Source: Planoprotostelium fungivorum (taxonomy: Eukaryota; Evosea; Variosea; Cavosteliida; Cavosteliaceae). From it: a stretch of DNA of 64,000 bases. The position numbers were made by a program, and so were the translations under genes. Shown here piece after piece: positions 37,404 to 49,448 of the stretch. Within the stretch, counting starts at the first letter, position 1, and every line of letters starts with the position of its first letter. The notes below the pieces were generated by a model, which saw only the letters and a list, made by a program, of their open reading frames with translations, searched no databases and was not told the DNA's origin. The DNA is taken from positions 124,001 through 188,000 of the forward strand of contig MDYQ01000011.1 of the NCBI GenBank assembly GCA_003024175.1, written 5' to 3'.

Positions 37404-37611
37404 AGACCTCCCCCTCTTCTGTACACCAGACTCTCAACAATCGGTTCCTGTTGGCTTCTTTATGTTGCGAAACGTAAGGGACAGATTATGAACACCTGTG
37501 GAATTGACCGAAAATCTCAGGACCTGCCAAGAAAGTTGTCTACAATGCGGTTAGACAACCAACCGTCTATAGTCTCTTGATAAGAAAGCAGCAGCAACAT
37601 CATGTGCTTCC

Positions 37612-39423
37612 GCGTGCCTAGTTCGGGCGGAAACAATTCACCCCACAGCGTCACACGTCACGGTGATGCTTTGTATTTCATCATCATTTCCTAGACGCTG
37701 ACACTGGGGCAGTCCCCGTCGATTTACCTTCTATTCCTGGCTCGCCACTTCACCCATCACAATATGTCTCAGACAAGTACATCGCTGATCCAGATCGACC
37801 ACCAGCCATCACACCCACGCCTGGCTTTCGTGTCGAGCTTGGTTCAGCGCTGGGGAAACATGATGTGGCCGTAGAGCTCGAGAACCAACTCGAAAACGGT
37901 CCCACATATCAACACACATACCTGAACGAAGGTGAGGACATTTTGCAGATGAGAGGGATGAAGGTTGATATTTCGCACAGACCACTTCAATTTTGTATCG
38001 ATCAATAGCCCTAACGAACCAGTCATTGCTTCTATCAAAGCAGGCAGGAATCGTTCGGAGGTGATTACCCTCTTGACGATTCAGGTGGACGACTTACGTT
38101 CTTCAGGTTATGGGCCTCGTCAGAACTCGAAAGCGAGATTATCATGTCACAGTACCTTCCAATAAATCGAGGTCAGTCATGATGGCCGCAATTCGAGCCA
38201 AGATACCCGACATTGGACAAGTTCAAATGAAGGAGGTGATGTCCATATCCCCTCCATCATCTCGTCGTTGACGTCGAAAAGGTGCGAGACGCAGCTCTCA
38301 AACAAGATCTCGCTCATCTCGAAGATCGTCTCACCCACAAACATTACAAGATCGGGGTCATCTACTGCAAAGAAGGACAGACCCTGGACGATCAGATGTT
38401 CAGCAACAGTGAGCTCATCGTCTCGTCACAGATCTATATTGAATCTCAAAAGGCACGGGCTCACCCGATTTCGAGCGATTTCTCAACCTCATCGGAGACG
38501 TCGTACCTCTAAAAGGGTACAAAGGTTATGATGGAGAATTGGATGTCAAGAGTGAGTACCTTTTTTCTCCGACTACAACGAACCAATATCTCATCTACAA
38601 CGAGACCGCATCTCATCTACAACAGCTGACACGACCGGTTTGAATTCCGTGGCGACAGAAATCGCAGGCTACGAAGTCATGTATCACGTGTCCACCATGC
38701 TTCCCTTCTCTACCGTCAACATGCAGCAGATCGAGAGGAAGAGACACATCGGGTGAGTCACCTCTCCACTCGCCCTCCTAACGAATCGATAGAAACGACG
38801 TTGTCGTCATCATCTTCCAGGATGGAGATCGGACTCCTTTCATTCCCAGCTCCATCGCGTCTAAATTCAACCACGTCTATATCGTCGTGCAGGTGAAGTT
38901 GTCCCACGGATTCTCCATTGAAAGTGACAGGTGGTAAAGAACGATCCCACTCTGCCTTCGGAGAGTCCGTTCTCTTCTGTGGTCAATTGCGCTCCAATCG
39001 ATGGGTGAACTTTTATTTCATTTTATTCTTTCTCTCATGTTTGATTCTCCTCGTTGTAGATGGATGACTGATGATGGAACAGGGGAGATACGAAGACGAA
39101 ACAATTAGAGGAAGACAGGAGGGTGAGGTATAGGGTGGCGGCCGTCTCAAAATCCGGCGTGTCACCGTTTGGGCCTCTGATTCCCGCCAATTCCATCTTC
39201 TATCACGGTAGAGAATTTCGCGAATTTCTTCTGACCAAGGTAAGCTATCATTCGACTTCACATTTACCCTCGAATTGTGCGACCGATTTTATTTCATTTT
39301 ATTTATATGAAATTGAGACGAACGCAGGCGGTGAACGCAGAGAGAGCCTCTTACGGGGCTCCTTCCTTTGCTTTGTACAGAACCAGGAGGGACTGGTTGA
39401 AAGACATCATATCCAAGTATTAA
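37612..39423 (+). CDS. Rap/Ran-GAP domain protein
   Basis: The start [13 protein letters not shown] leads to [20 protein letters not shown] and [20 protein letters not shown]. The canonical RapGAP core follows: [79 protein letters not shown] and [12 protein letters not shown]. The catalytic asparagine thumb (GN-D-V-V) is intact. The C terminus ([17 protein letters not shown]) ends at 39423. It should stimulate GTP hydrolysis on Rap-type GTPases, controlling adhesion and the cytoskeleton. At least ten short introns carry ATCTACAACG words and two TTTTATTTCATTTTATT blocks. Confidence 0.88.
39285..39304. repeat. Intron block GATTTTATTTCATTTTATTT
   Basis: This 20-mer is identical to the one at 63801-63820 in a different gene, about 24.5 kb away. 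Close variants occur at 39011-39027, 15851-15867 (inverted), about 9658-9682, 46597-46610 and about 58150-58180. Confidence 0.85.
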
Positions 39424-40250
39424 CAAGAGAGAGGTGAGACTGTCTATAAGGCCATAAGCTGAGAGGGAAGAGGTACTATTACTATTCTACGAGACCTGGT
39501 TCCGTTGAGCGTCATTTTTGTTGGTTGGACTTGCGCAGAAACGAAGAAAAAGGAGATAAACGATGGTTTCCATTCTTTTCATGTCGAACGCTTCGATCAG
39601 AGTGGCTCTCATTCGTTCACCAGAAGTCTTCACAGCTAACATGCTTAGTTGGAGTAGCTACGGCAGCACACAGTGTGATGGATCGTTGGTGTGTTTCTTT
39701 CTATTTTCTTGGAATATCGATACAAATCTTCGAGAGAGAGGTGAGGAAGCCAGATGAGCAGACAACCATATAAATCCCCATCTTTTTCTTCTGCGTAGCG
39801 GTTAGACATCCACTATTGAGGAGTGGGTTATCTGACCATTAGCTCGCAGGGTTAGTTTATAATCTGGTTCCAGAATGTCATTTACAACCGTATCGACATA
39901 TGTATATGTGACATTATGGTAGAGAATTTCTAGCACTTTCACAACAATAACAAGACCAGTTCTTCTTTTGACTTTCATGTGTGTCGCTAGAATCCTGCGG
40001 CATTTTATAATCTTACCAGATCGGCAGAATTTCTCATCTCGATCACAAACTCTTCGCCTCTCGAAAAGGGACTGCCCATCGTTCATCCATCGGATGATCA
40101 CAAAGAGTGTTCAGCAATTGCTCCGAATCGTGGACTTGATATCCTCAACATGGGATAAGGTTCATCGTCATTTTCGCATGGATGGTTTCTTGAAGCTCAT
40201 GAACAAATGTCTGTTGATTCAACTCTACCAGGATTTATGGTCATTTGAGA
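39424..40250. other. Region of about 830 bp with no convincing gene
   Basis: A plus-strand frame at 39563-39757 (MVSILFMSNASIRVALIRS) and opposing frames at 39802-40101 (-) and 39968-40306 (+) are open. Their AT-rich third positions and lack of recognisable motifs or splice sites do not let me choose one. The region may hold a short gene or only flanking sequence. Confidence 0.4.
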
Positions 40251-40659
40251 TCAACAAAGGAGGTTTGATATTGAAATTCTGGCCTCCTGACTCTCCCACG
40301 CCTTGATCACGGTGGGTCGGCGTTGCATCTCGGTCAATGACGATGGCTCGTCAGAATATGTCTGCTGTTGTTCCGATGCCGCCCTCTGTCTCGTGTTGAT
40401 GCTATTCGTTGCATGGTCGGCTAGCGCAGACCGAAGTTTAGCCGACAATGGTTCAGATCCTCTGATCGAACCACTCTTTAATTTCTTCTTCAGAACGATG
40501 AGCCTCTGTCCCACCGTCAACTTCATGCGATGTATCATAGACGATACTCACGTCGGGTTGGATGTCGGTCAGAAGCTTCACCATCTCGGTGTCTAATTTC
40601 TTCCTCCTCGAGGTGGGGCGCTGCCATAAGTCGAATTCGATGAGTTTATAAGGCGGCAT
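40251..40659 (-). CDS. Small basic, partly disordered protein of about 130 residues
   Basis: The first exon is MPPYKLIEFDLWQRPTSRRK through KLLTDIQPD. A 31-bp intron (GTGAGT...TGAAG) joins it in frame to LTVGQRLIVLKKKLKSGSIR, then SEPLSAKLRSALADHATNS and a Gln/Ser/Arg tail ending at 40251. If the intron is not used, the protein would end WFDQRI instead. The family is unknown. Confidence 0.45.
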
Positions 40660-40885
40660 GCTGATGCACCCTCTTTGTTCTCGTAGGTACGTCCTTCTGA
40701 TTTATCAAATGCCAGTGGGATTCTGCTCATTCTTGCTCTGATATTTTCCTCCCCGCAGTATAGACTGTTGTGGCATATGAGCCTTCGCTCATCGACGGCT
40801 TATCAGTCTCAGGTTGACCGTTGTCGGGCTTATGACCTTCATTTATACGTGATACACAGGACCTCCATATTTCCAGGGCTGCTAG

Positions 40886-41140
40886 GATTATCTCATTTCA
40901 ACGATAGTAAACCGTCAAACTGGTAATACGGATACGGTTGTTCACATCTGGACGAACCACGGGGTCATTCATTCACGTTGTCTCATCACGCGCATCAGCT
41001 CTGGTGACGATATAGTAAGTGTGCGGGTTACAACTGTATGGATTTCACAAAGCATCTTCACGAACCAACCTGGATCCAAGAGACGAATCATAACTCAGTT
41101 TTACAAGACGATCGTACACGACGGAGAGTCTTCACTTTAA
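40886..41140 (+). CDS. Possible coding exon, incomplete gene model
   Basis: An 84-codon frame is open after an acceptor-like CTGCTAG: DYLISTIVNRQTGNTDTVVH, then GVIHSRCLITRISSGDDIVS and VRVTTVWISQ. It ends IVHDGESSL at 41140. Alternating hydrophobic strands loosely recall a hotdog-fold thioesterase, but I could not find the matching upstream exons; MSLRSSTAYQSQ near 40780 is a candidate start. Treat as tentative. Confidence 0.25.
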   Translation, partial: DYLISTIVNRQTGNTDTVVHIWTNHGVIHSRCLITRISSGDDIVSVRVTTVWISQSIFTNQPGSKRRIITQFYKTIVHDGESSL

Positions 41141-41352
41141 AGATCGCTGAGGTCGATAGATCACGTGATCGTCTCATCTGATACAGACAATCGTGCCCAT
41201 CCTCTCCAACCACACCGAAGAAACAAGACGTACCATCAACGCCTCTTGTCAACAGATCGAAACAAGTAATGATTGACATCATCTGAAACGATGCTCTATT
41301 CTTAAACTACACGGAAGCTCCATTTGTACAATGCACTCGCGCTCCTTCGGAC

Positions 41353-42029
41353 CTACGTGGATACTTCTTGTTTTCCATCGAATACATTGTGAGGTAATTC
41401 TTCTTGTGTGTCGTAATCCTCGCTGGTCGGTGATGGTGTGTCTGGGTAACTCGATGTTGGTCGAGATGATGGATTTTGGCTCGGCAGAGATTGAGTCGAA
41501 TAAGGATGGAAAGATGTTGGGGGTAGCCCGCTGTAATGATTGGACATCATGGGAGGATACATTGCGGGAGGAGGGACCTTCTGGCTGACCTCCGTGTAGA
41601 AAGAGTCGCATTGGCAGTTTCTCGTCGCTGTTGGATGTCTTAATGTTTCGATGATCGTGAGAGGTGCTCACATCCGGTGATGAATGTCTTGAAGATAAAC
41701 TGAATCTGCTCACGTAAATCTTCCAGCTATCGATGGTCAGTGTGGTCTGATCTTGGACAATATGGATGCGTCAACGTGACAGTATTACGAGAACTCACCA
41801 TATTAGAGAGCTCTTCAATATCCTCTTTCTTTGAAATCTTCGTTAATTGGTCCAATAGATCGCAAGAGATGGACATCTGAGTCATTCAGCCGGATAATCA
41901 CCAAATCAAAGGAAGAGATCTAACCTTCTTAAGAGCCTTCAATTCATCGATAAGAAGGTCTTCCGTTCTCGTAGACTGAGAATTTGCATTTCTGTTGGGT
42001 GCAATCAATCCAGTGGACGTCTTAGACAT
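41353..42029 (-). CDS. Helical N terminus with a Pro/Ser-rich C-terminal tail, unknown
   Basis: The protein starts MSKTSTGLIAPNRNANSQ. It is helical through LLIDELKALKK, CDLLDQLTKISKKEDIEELS and LEDLREQIQFIFKTFIT. After a 44-bp intron (GTGAGC...CAACAG) it becomes disordered and Pro/Ser/Tyr-rich (YPPMMSNHYSGLPPTSFHP; SSYPDTPSPTSEDYDTQEE), ending GKQEVST at 41353. The short helical bundle plus tail would suit a Mediator-like or scaffold subunit; this is a guess. Confidence 0.5.
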
Positions 42030-42318
42030 CGATCACCCCTTCATCTATGTAACTACCACCCTTTTATAGAAGAGCCCAGAACTCTTGCTCCTGTGCTCTG
42101 CTTGGGACGTGCCTAGGCGTCAACTTCAAAAGTAAAAACGTAAACGTACAAAAGTACCGACAGTTGACGCCCCAAACGATTGAATTCTTAGAGCACCTCC
42201 AAGCACCACAGTACCTCTATAGTGACCGACTTAATTCAGTCGCTCAACTTCCAATGGTGACTGTCTCTGTCCTCTGATATCATACCAACGGGAGCGTAAT
42301 CCAGCTGTGCCCACATTT

Positions 42319-42547
42319 ATGTCTGGTTACTTTGATAGAGTTCCAGTGTTTAGATCTCGCATGAATCTATCGAAATTCATTGAAATCTGTTGCGACCGCT
42401 TACAGGTGCCCGCCTCCCGCGGCTTCTCATGCAGACCTTCAAGCGGTCGATCCGAACGATGATATGCATCGGATGAACGGTAGTTCGACACAAGAAATTG
42501 GAGGAGATGGATCGGTAGGTTTCATTGAGATGGGTATCACATTATGA
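42319..42547 (+). CDS. Possible small protein of about 57 residues
   Basis: MSGYFDRVPV could splice (GTTTAG...CTTACAG, about 60 bp) to CPPPAASHADLQAVDPNDD and end at 42547. The donor is poor, so the model is weak. The surrounding 42030-42318 and 42548-42841 hold nothing else recognisable except inverted TTTCCCGCC words at 42769-42792. Confidence 0.25.
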
Positions 42548-42841
42548 TCATCCAACTGGGATGTATCGACTTGTTTATGAGGTCGATGTGGGATTTGACT
42601 CTAACAGATCCCTTGTCATGAATTTTCTTGTAGCATGTATAACTAATCGTTCAAATTTACATCAGTCCGCCTCATGTCCATTGAATCCTTTGAACTCACA
42701 AAGTATATAATCGAGTAGTCATGTGTGTTGGCGATGTGATGTGATGTGGTTCAACTGTCATCTGCGAACGGGCGGGAAGATTTCCCGCCAGATGTCGGCG
42801 GTTGATTTGAATCATTCTTCTGTCCAACCAACCGTAGCAAC

Positions 42842-43347
42842 ATGAGACCAACCACCAGACCCACAAGAGAGCAATCTGAATCTTCTTCTGAAAGCGAGGA
42901 AGAAGAAGAGGAGGACGTGTCACCGGGTGCGTACCGCAATCGAGATGAGCGAACTGACTTCTTCTCAGATACCACTCCCGTAAAGGTCAAGGTTGCTCCC
43001 AAGAAGCAAATCAAGAAGGTCGTAGAGGAGGAAGAGAGTGAAGAAGATGAGGAGGACAAGGAGAATGCTGAGAAAGCATCCAACAAAAGACCCACCGCAT
43101 CAAAGAAAACGGCTCTTCCCAAGGTCCATCACCTCTTCATGTCGCACGATCGAATGTCGACTGACGATGCTCACAGGGATATCGCGCTGGACTTGCCAAG
43201 ACGAGATCACAAGAGCAGGAGGTCAACGGAGTCACGAAGAAGAAGACGAAGAGGATGCAGAATGAGAGAAAGGAGTACATCAGAATGATGAGACCTGGTC
43301 AGGTTGAGAAGATGAGCCTGAGCAAGACTCGTTCTGGACAAGTATAA
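42842..43347 (+). CDS. Acidic/basic disordered protein, probably nuclear
   Basis: MRPTTRPTREQSESSSESEE runs into Glu-rich sequence, then a mixed Lys-rich stretch (KVKVAPKKQIKKVVEEEESE) and TASKKTALPK. A roughly 53-bp intron joins it to GYRAGLAKTRSQEQEVNGVT and KKKTKRMQNERKEYIRMM, ending TRSGQV at 43347. The charge blocks suggest a chromatin or nucleolar protein. No family is recognised. Confidence 0.6.
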
Positions 43348-43462
43348 TGAAAAGATTGTACATACACTGCTTCTCTTTATCCCAGTCGCGGTTTGTAAAC
43401 GCTGATGTCAGATGGAGGTGTCTTTTCGTCACAATCATACACAAGACAACACACAATAGAAC

Positions 43463-45009
43463 ATGGCGGTCATATCGGGTCACGCTACTCTGGGCTCTTT
43501 ATCACAAGAGAAGTCACCATCCATCATCGTCAGAAGAGAGTCTCCATATAATGCAGAACCTCCCAAGGTCAGTACTTGTTTTTTGGCCATCACCAGATCA
43601 CGAGACACAGTTTTCTTTAAATCATCCTTTTATCACCAACAGGAGGTCGAATTGACCAGTGATTTAGGAAGCATTAGCTTCTCAATATATCACTCCAGTG
43701 GACTCTTTTTACGTCAGAAGTCACGGCGACGTTCCTCTGATCGATGAAAATGTATATCGTCTAAAAGTCAGTGGTCTCGTCGATCATGAATTATCTCTCT
43801 CCCTCGAAGAACTCAAATCGAACCGTTTCCAGCAGGTGTGTTCCATCATCTCATACATCACGTAACACCCTCAGACTACTCTGGTCGCTCCTCTTCAATG
43901 TGCAGGAAACAGAAGGGCCGAACTCAACAAGATCGCTTCTCTCGGAGGTGATACCATGCACATCACACGATGTACCCCACCCGATGCTTACCCTCTATAG
44001 AGGAATTACCCTGGAGTGAACAGGCCATCAGTAATGGAGAGTGGAAGGGTGTCACTTTAAAACAGATCCTCGATCTCGCGGGCGTCAAGTCATCGGCCGA
44101 TGCCGTCGAATTCGTCGGTCTCGACCAAGTCAAGAAGGAGGGGTGAGCTCCATCACGATGATACGATGAACATGTGATCTGATGGAATTTCAGACAGACT
44201 CACAACTACGGCTCCTCCATCGAATTAGACAAGGCGAAGGGAGAAGAAGTCATCTTGGCTTACGAGATGAACGGAAAGGTGTCTCTCGTGTCGATGACGA
44301 TGTCCATCATCTGACGGCGACAGCCGTTGACACACGCTCATGGCTATCCATTACGTGTCGTAGTTGCGGGCTACATTGGTGCTCGCAGTGTCAAATGGTT
44401 AGACAGTATCACACTTCGAACGGGTCCCTCTCAGAATTTCTTCCAGCAGAAGGCCTACAAGATGTTCCCGCCAGACGGTGAATTTCGAAATTCAAACGAC
44501 CGTTGAGAAGGAGACAGTCGTGGCCGACAACGTAAATTGGGACGAAGGCATACCTCTGAGCGAAGCCTCCGTTACGTCTGTCATACTGGAGCCCAGGGAA
44601 GGAGAAGAGGTAAAATCCACCGAAATTTCATCACTTACGTACATACAGGTAAAGAAGGGTACCATCCACGTGAAAGGTTACGCCTGCGGTGGTAGTAGAA
44701 AGATCGTCCGCGTCGACTTATCTGTCGACAACGGAAATTCTTGGAAGCAAGCGAACCTGGGTGAAGAAGTGACGGAACCAAAGAACAAGCACGGATGGAC
44801 ACTGTGGAATATAGACGTGCGAGTCGATGTGACGGGTGAGAGAGGCAGATAGAGGAGAGGGCTGAGAGAAGAAAGGTCCGTTGCAATTGGCCTGCCGCAG
44901 TTTCGATTCGGCGTGGAACACGCAGCCAGAAGAAGTGAAGAAGTTGTGGAACTTCAAGGGCTATATGAATAACGCGGTGCACAAGATCAACTTGATGGTC
45001 AAGCCGTAA
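43463..45009 (+). CDS. SUOX: Sulfite oxidase family molybdopterin enzyme
   Basis: After MAVISGHATLGSLSQEK the Moco domain appears: FYVRSHGDVPLID, YRLKVSGLVDHELSLSLEE, and the Mo-ligand cysteine in LQCAGNRR. Further family motifs are YGSSIELDKA, EVILAYEMNG, LTHAHGYPLRVVVAGYIGAR and SVKWL. The dimerisation domain follows (KKGTIHVKGYACGGSRKIVR; VDLSVDNGNSWKQA; GWTLWNIDV) and ends HKINLMVKP at 45009. There is no N-terminal cytochrome b5 domain, so it resembles plant-type sulfite oxidases. It oxidises sulfite to sulfate. Confidence 0.9.
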
Positions 45010-45448
45010 GACGTTGAATACGTCGAATAGAGGAATGGGTGTAGGTGTGCGTGGTTTGAATGTGGAAGGCATGTGAGAAGTTTGTAACTCCCCGTGTGAT
45101 GTTCGCTAGCCTCATTGTAGGATGGACACGCGAGAGTCGGCCAAGAGTCTACATTGCATCTCTCTGTGTCCACGTCCAGACGGACACTCCTAATCTATTG
45201 TATCCTCCTCTCTCATTAGGTGAGCGGGCTGGTGAAAATTTGAAATATTTCATCTTCCCGCGCAAATCCGATTTTCACCGTTTTCGAATTCAGTTCCTTC
45301 AGGTGCTCGAGGTTATGGATTCATACACACATACGGCCCTCTATTGCACTGCCTCTTCTTCTGTAGAGGAACACCAGTACATACATTTCGGACACAAAGT
45401 CCACAGACTCTCTCTGTGTATCGATCTTCTAAGGACTTTGCAAGAACC
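45010..45448. other. Intergenic region of about 440 bp
   Basis: Open frames exist on both strands, but none shows recognisable motifs or clean splice sites. It separates the sulfite oxidase gene from a small plus-strand gene. Confidence 0.4.
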
Positions 45449-46044
45449 ATGTCAGCTGGAGAGATTCCGAAGATTATCCTAGTTGAAGATGATTTGGTGG
45501 AAGAGGAGAGATCTATACCTCTACCAGTCTCTGCATTAGACAGACTGCAGCTGAAAGCATTTTCCGAAATGGGCAACCCATGCGCCTCCAATCAGACAAA
45601 GAGTTCAACGACAACAGAGGTCAGCCAATTCACATCCTTACTCATTATAATTCAAATGTAACATCACACCCATCCACTTCAGGTTACCTCAGGACGTCCA
45701 CTTCGGAGGGTAACCTTCATCATTCTCTTGAACTTAACATTGACATGTGCAGAAACTCTTTGGTCCCGTAGTTCCAAAGGATACAAATCTGGACCCCGTA
45801 CCGTCCGTCTGTCCGTCCGTCCGTCCACTTCGTGGTAAGTGGTCCTTCTCTCAACACATGGCACACACATGTACAAGCATTCAACCTCTGAACATTGCCA
45901 GATGAAAAGAGAGAAAGATTGTATAAGAGTCTGGGTCGATCAAGATCTGATCGTCCAAGTCGTGCCTTGTCCATCAGACAGTCCGCACTATCTAACGAAG
46001 AATCAATGGACGATGATCTCGTCTTTGCATCGCTACAGATATGA
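45449..46044 (+). CDS. Small disordered protein with a (TCCG)n-encoded segment
   Basis: The first exon reads MSAGEIPKIILVEDDLVEEE to SSTTTE. A relatively long intron (about 150 bp) leads to KLFGPVVPKDTNLDPVPSVC, where a GTCC tetranucleotide tract encodes PSVCPSVRP. A further intron leads to ERLYKSLGRSRSDRPSRALS and ends DDDLVFASLQI at 46044. The family is unknown. A 213-codon open frame on the opposite strand (45720-46361) overlaps much of it. Confidence 0.5.
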
Positions 46045-46347
46045 GTTGATCGGTTGTATCGACATATGGATGGATCGATTTCCATCGATTCACAAGCTAT
46101 AAAGTCGATCAGCACACGATGACCTAACAGATACATCATCAATTGCACCACTCTATTTGATATACTCCCTATTCTGATATTCAGCCCCGTTTCACCAAAC
46201 GTCCGCACTACCATGTCTAACGTCTTCCTCGAATGTCTCTCATGCAAGTCAGCCCGGAGTGGCTGCACGACCTCATCATCCACATCCTGCATGTGATTAT
46301 CATGTGCAAGATGATGTGGATGGAACACACAAGTCGTCTCAGTGGAT

Positions 46348-47890
46348 TTATTTCTTTGCAATCATGACAACATCTTCGTCCTCCAAATTATGAGCTAACC
46401 CAACTTTCTGTGGTGTGTGCTTGGTCGACGTTCCCTACCCCATCAGCCATCTACATCGTTGTAGATCGAGACTCACCCAGACCAGAGCCGATTTGAATTG
46501 GGATACCAATTCCTTGTGAATCATTCTACACACAGTCTCCACTGATGATCCTTTTCTCAGCACGATGGCGTCACCGAAATCGGGAGGTCCTAAATTAAAT
46601 GAATAAAATGATTCCCTCCGAATTTAATCTCTCACTTCCTCTCCTCTTGGTGTAAACCCTGACGAGGGCGAGATACTTCCAGATCATACGTAATAGCATG
46701 TCTAAATTTAGATCTGCGTTACAACTGTGAAAGTCAGAGAAAACTCGTAGAAATTTCTCTCATCACCTGACAACTACCGTGTGAGGTTGATCTGCAATCT
46801 GTTCCAATTCTTCCAAACTGAGCTGATCGATCTTGTTGTACACCTGACTGGGTCAGAAAATCCGATGAGAATTCGACTTACGTATAAGCAAGGTAGGTAA
46901 GATCGGTTACCCTCTACCACATCGATGAAGTCATCCACGGTACAATCTTCCCTCACGAGCACCTCCGCGTTGAATATTTCTGAAGAGTGAAGGGAGATCG
47001 ATCTACAACGATGTAGATGAAAGGATACTGTACTCGTGCAGGACGCTACGGACGACACGTTCGTTGAGATGCCTCAGGGGGACTGTGCTGTTGAAAGACA
47101 GACCTCCCCCCGATTTGACTTTGAAGTAGATGTTTGGCTTCTCCTTGTTCAAACGAATGCCGACAGACTCCAACTCTTCCGTCAGCAGCCTCTTCTGGAC
47201 CTGACGCAGGTTTAGACATGGACGTGATGAGAAGATCGTGCGATGGAAGGATGAAGATGACGAGAGATGAATCACCTCTCCCTTCGTGGCATCGAGCATC
47301 ATGAGAATGAGATCGGCAGTTCTACCCGTGGCAATGACTTGTCTTCCTCTTCCCTTTCCTTCTCACCTTCAGCCCTCTATCACTCTCTCATCTCACCTTC
47401 AGAGGCTCCTTCGATGATACCGGGAAGATCTAAGAGTTGGATCTTGGCGCCCTTGTATTTGATCGTGCCAGGAACGCAAGTGAGAGTGGTGAACTCGTAA
47501 GCGGCGACGACAGATTCAGACTCGGTCAGACGAGTCAAGAGAGTCGATTTTCCCACCTGATGAAATGAGAATGGAGGAAATGGAGGAGGAATAGACTCAC
47601 GGAAGGGAAACCAATCATGGCAACACGTGCATCACCGTATTTTGTTACCTGAAAGACAAAATGAGTGACGTCGAACGTATCATGGATAGACGTGTTCGAA
47701 TGAGTAATGTCTAACTCACTTCGAACCCATCACCGCCACCCTTTTTACCTCCACCCGCTGGTTCGATAAGTTGTGAACGATATCTTGCTAATTTGGCTTT
47801 TAGAAGACCCAAGTGATATTCTGTGGCCTTGTTCTTCTGTGTTCGAGAGATCTCGGCCTCGATATCCTTGATCTTCTCGAGTATACCCAT
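46348..47890 (-). CDS. DRG1: Developmentally regulated GTP-binding protein 1
   Basis: The protein starts [20 protein letters not shown] with the DRG N-terminal helices. It has G1 (GFPSVGKSTLL), switch ([11 protein letters not shown]), G3 ([12 protein letters not shown]), the DRG linker [10 protein letters not shown], and the insert with [15 protein letters not shown] and [13 protein letters not shown]4 is YNKID, and a C-terminal TGS domain contains [17 protein letters not shown] and [10 protein letters not shown]. It ends at 46348. The full length of about 365 residues matches the family. DRG1 is a ribosome-associated GTPase. Introns hold ATCTACAACGATGTAGAT-type words (47001, 46449). Confidence 0.95.
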
Positions 47891-48165
47891 CTTTGACTCT
47901 CTATGGGTTGATCGGAGATGATGATCAAGCCCTCTCGCTCAGTTGTAGATCCATCATCCATCATCGAAAAATCTCGAATTATGAGGAATTTCTGTCACCA
48001 AAGAAGTTCACAACAGCCGTGAAGGACATCTTCCAAGTGTGCTGTTCTGGAAAGCCGGAAGACCTCACAGACGCATACTCCTTTTCCGCCTCCAACTCCT
48101 GGACCTCGTTCCACGGTGGGCTTACACCATCTCAAATATAAAACATCACCTCACAACTACTTACC

Positions 48166-49312
48166 ATGCAGCTGCTTACACTCTTACTCATCGCTCTGGC
48201 GGTCGTCCGTGCCGATTACGAGATGGTCTGGTCAGATGAATTTGATGGCACCTCCCTCGACACAACCAAATGGAGATATGTGAGTTGTACGGTCCACAGT
48301 CATCACCTGATGATTGACCAGGAGGTCAACTGCGACGGCGGCGGCAATAATGAATTGCAATGCTATACGAACAGCCTGGGTAACGTCAACGTGGCCAACG
48401 GCACTCTGACTATATCGGCCGTGCCTCAGAAGTACGAGGGGAAACAGTACACCTCCGGGAGAATCAACACGAAGGCCACTGCTGCCTGGAAGTACGGTCG
48501 ATTTGACGTGAGAGCAAAATTACCGGATGGGATCTATCTGTGGCCGGCCGTTTGGATGATGCCCAGGGACAATACATACGGAGAATGGGCCTCTTCAGGA
48601 GAGGTACTTGTGTAGACGTACGAACATATCATGACATCATCAGATCGACATCATGGAATTTCGAGGAGGAAACAACACGAAAGTAGAATCGACGCTTCAC
48701 TTTGGTGTGTATCATTCATTGGTTCTCTACAACGAGCCGAAATGAAACGTTGACGTCCGACTCACAACGACAGGAGGAGCATGGCCTAAGAATGTCTATC
48801 AGGGTAGCGGTCCACGAGACATGTCGGTCGATCTGACGAAAGACTTCCACGTCTATTCTCTCATCTGGACTCCCACCAAAATGGATTTTCTCATGGACAA
48901 CCAAGTCTTTCACTCCCAGACGCTTCAACGCACCTTCAACAACGCCAAGGCGGGTGTCTCCCCTTACAAAGAGGACGGTCAGCCGTTCGATCAGTACTTC
49001 TATCTCATCATCAACTTGGCCATCGGTGGCAACTTCTTTGGACCATCCGAATCACAAGCTCTCACGGCTCAACAAGCGAAAGCCTGGGCTTCACCCCGAT
49101 ACGTCTTAGATTATGTTCGAGTCTATCAACTCTCGATGGATGCATCGTCCTCGGCGGCATCTGTCGCGCCTGCTACGACAGCGGCGCCAGCTCCGGCCAG
49201 CATCGACAGATGTGACTATGGATCCTGCCCCTCCTCTTTGTGTAGTTGCGATGGGATCTGTTACATCCCACGGACACACTCCTGCGAGAACGGATCTGTT
49301 GTAAAGAAATAA
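48166..49312 (+). CDS. Secreted GH16 beta-glucanase (laminarinase-like)
   Basis: A signal peptide (MQLLTLLLIALAVVRA) is followed by the GH16 fold: MVWSDEFDGTSLDTTKW, NNELQCYTN, YTSGRINTKATAAWKYGRF, LPDGIYLWPAVWMMP and the catalytic EIDIMEFRG, split by an intron after its first Glu. The C-terminal half has FHVYSLIWTPTKMDFLMDN, YLIINLAIGGNFFGP and LDYVRVYQLS. An Ala/Pro/Ser linker leads to a small Cys-rich tail (CDYGSCPSSLCSCDGIC). It should hydrolyse beta-1,3(4)-glucans of prey walls or of the cell's own cyst wall. Confidence 0.92.
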
Positions 49313-49448
49313 AGATGACTGTAATGACACGAGATCTTTTGTATCAAAGTGGACATCGACTCTCTTCTTTACATTCTTCACATTTACATACGGCCAATGA
49401 AGGACCTGCCCTCCTCGCATCGAGTGGTTGTCCAATGAGAAGTCGATG

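Noticed and set aside
39563-39757. Plus-strand frame MVSILFMSNASIRVALIRS as a small gene
   Set aside because: No homology, weak codon bias and no supporting splice sites; left as unassigned sequence.
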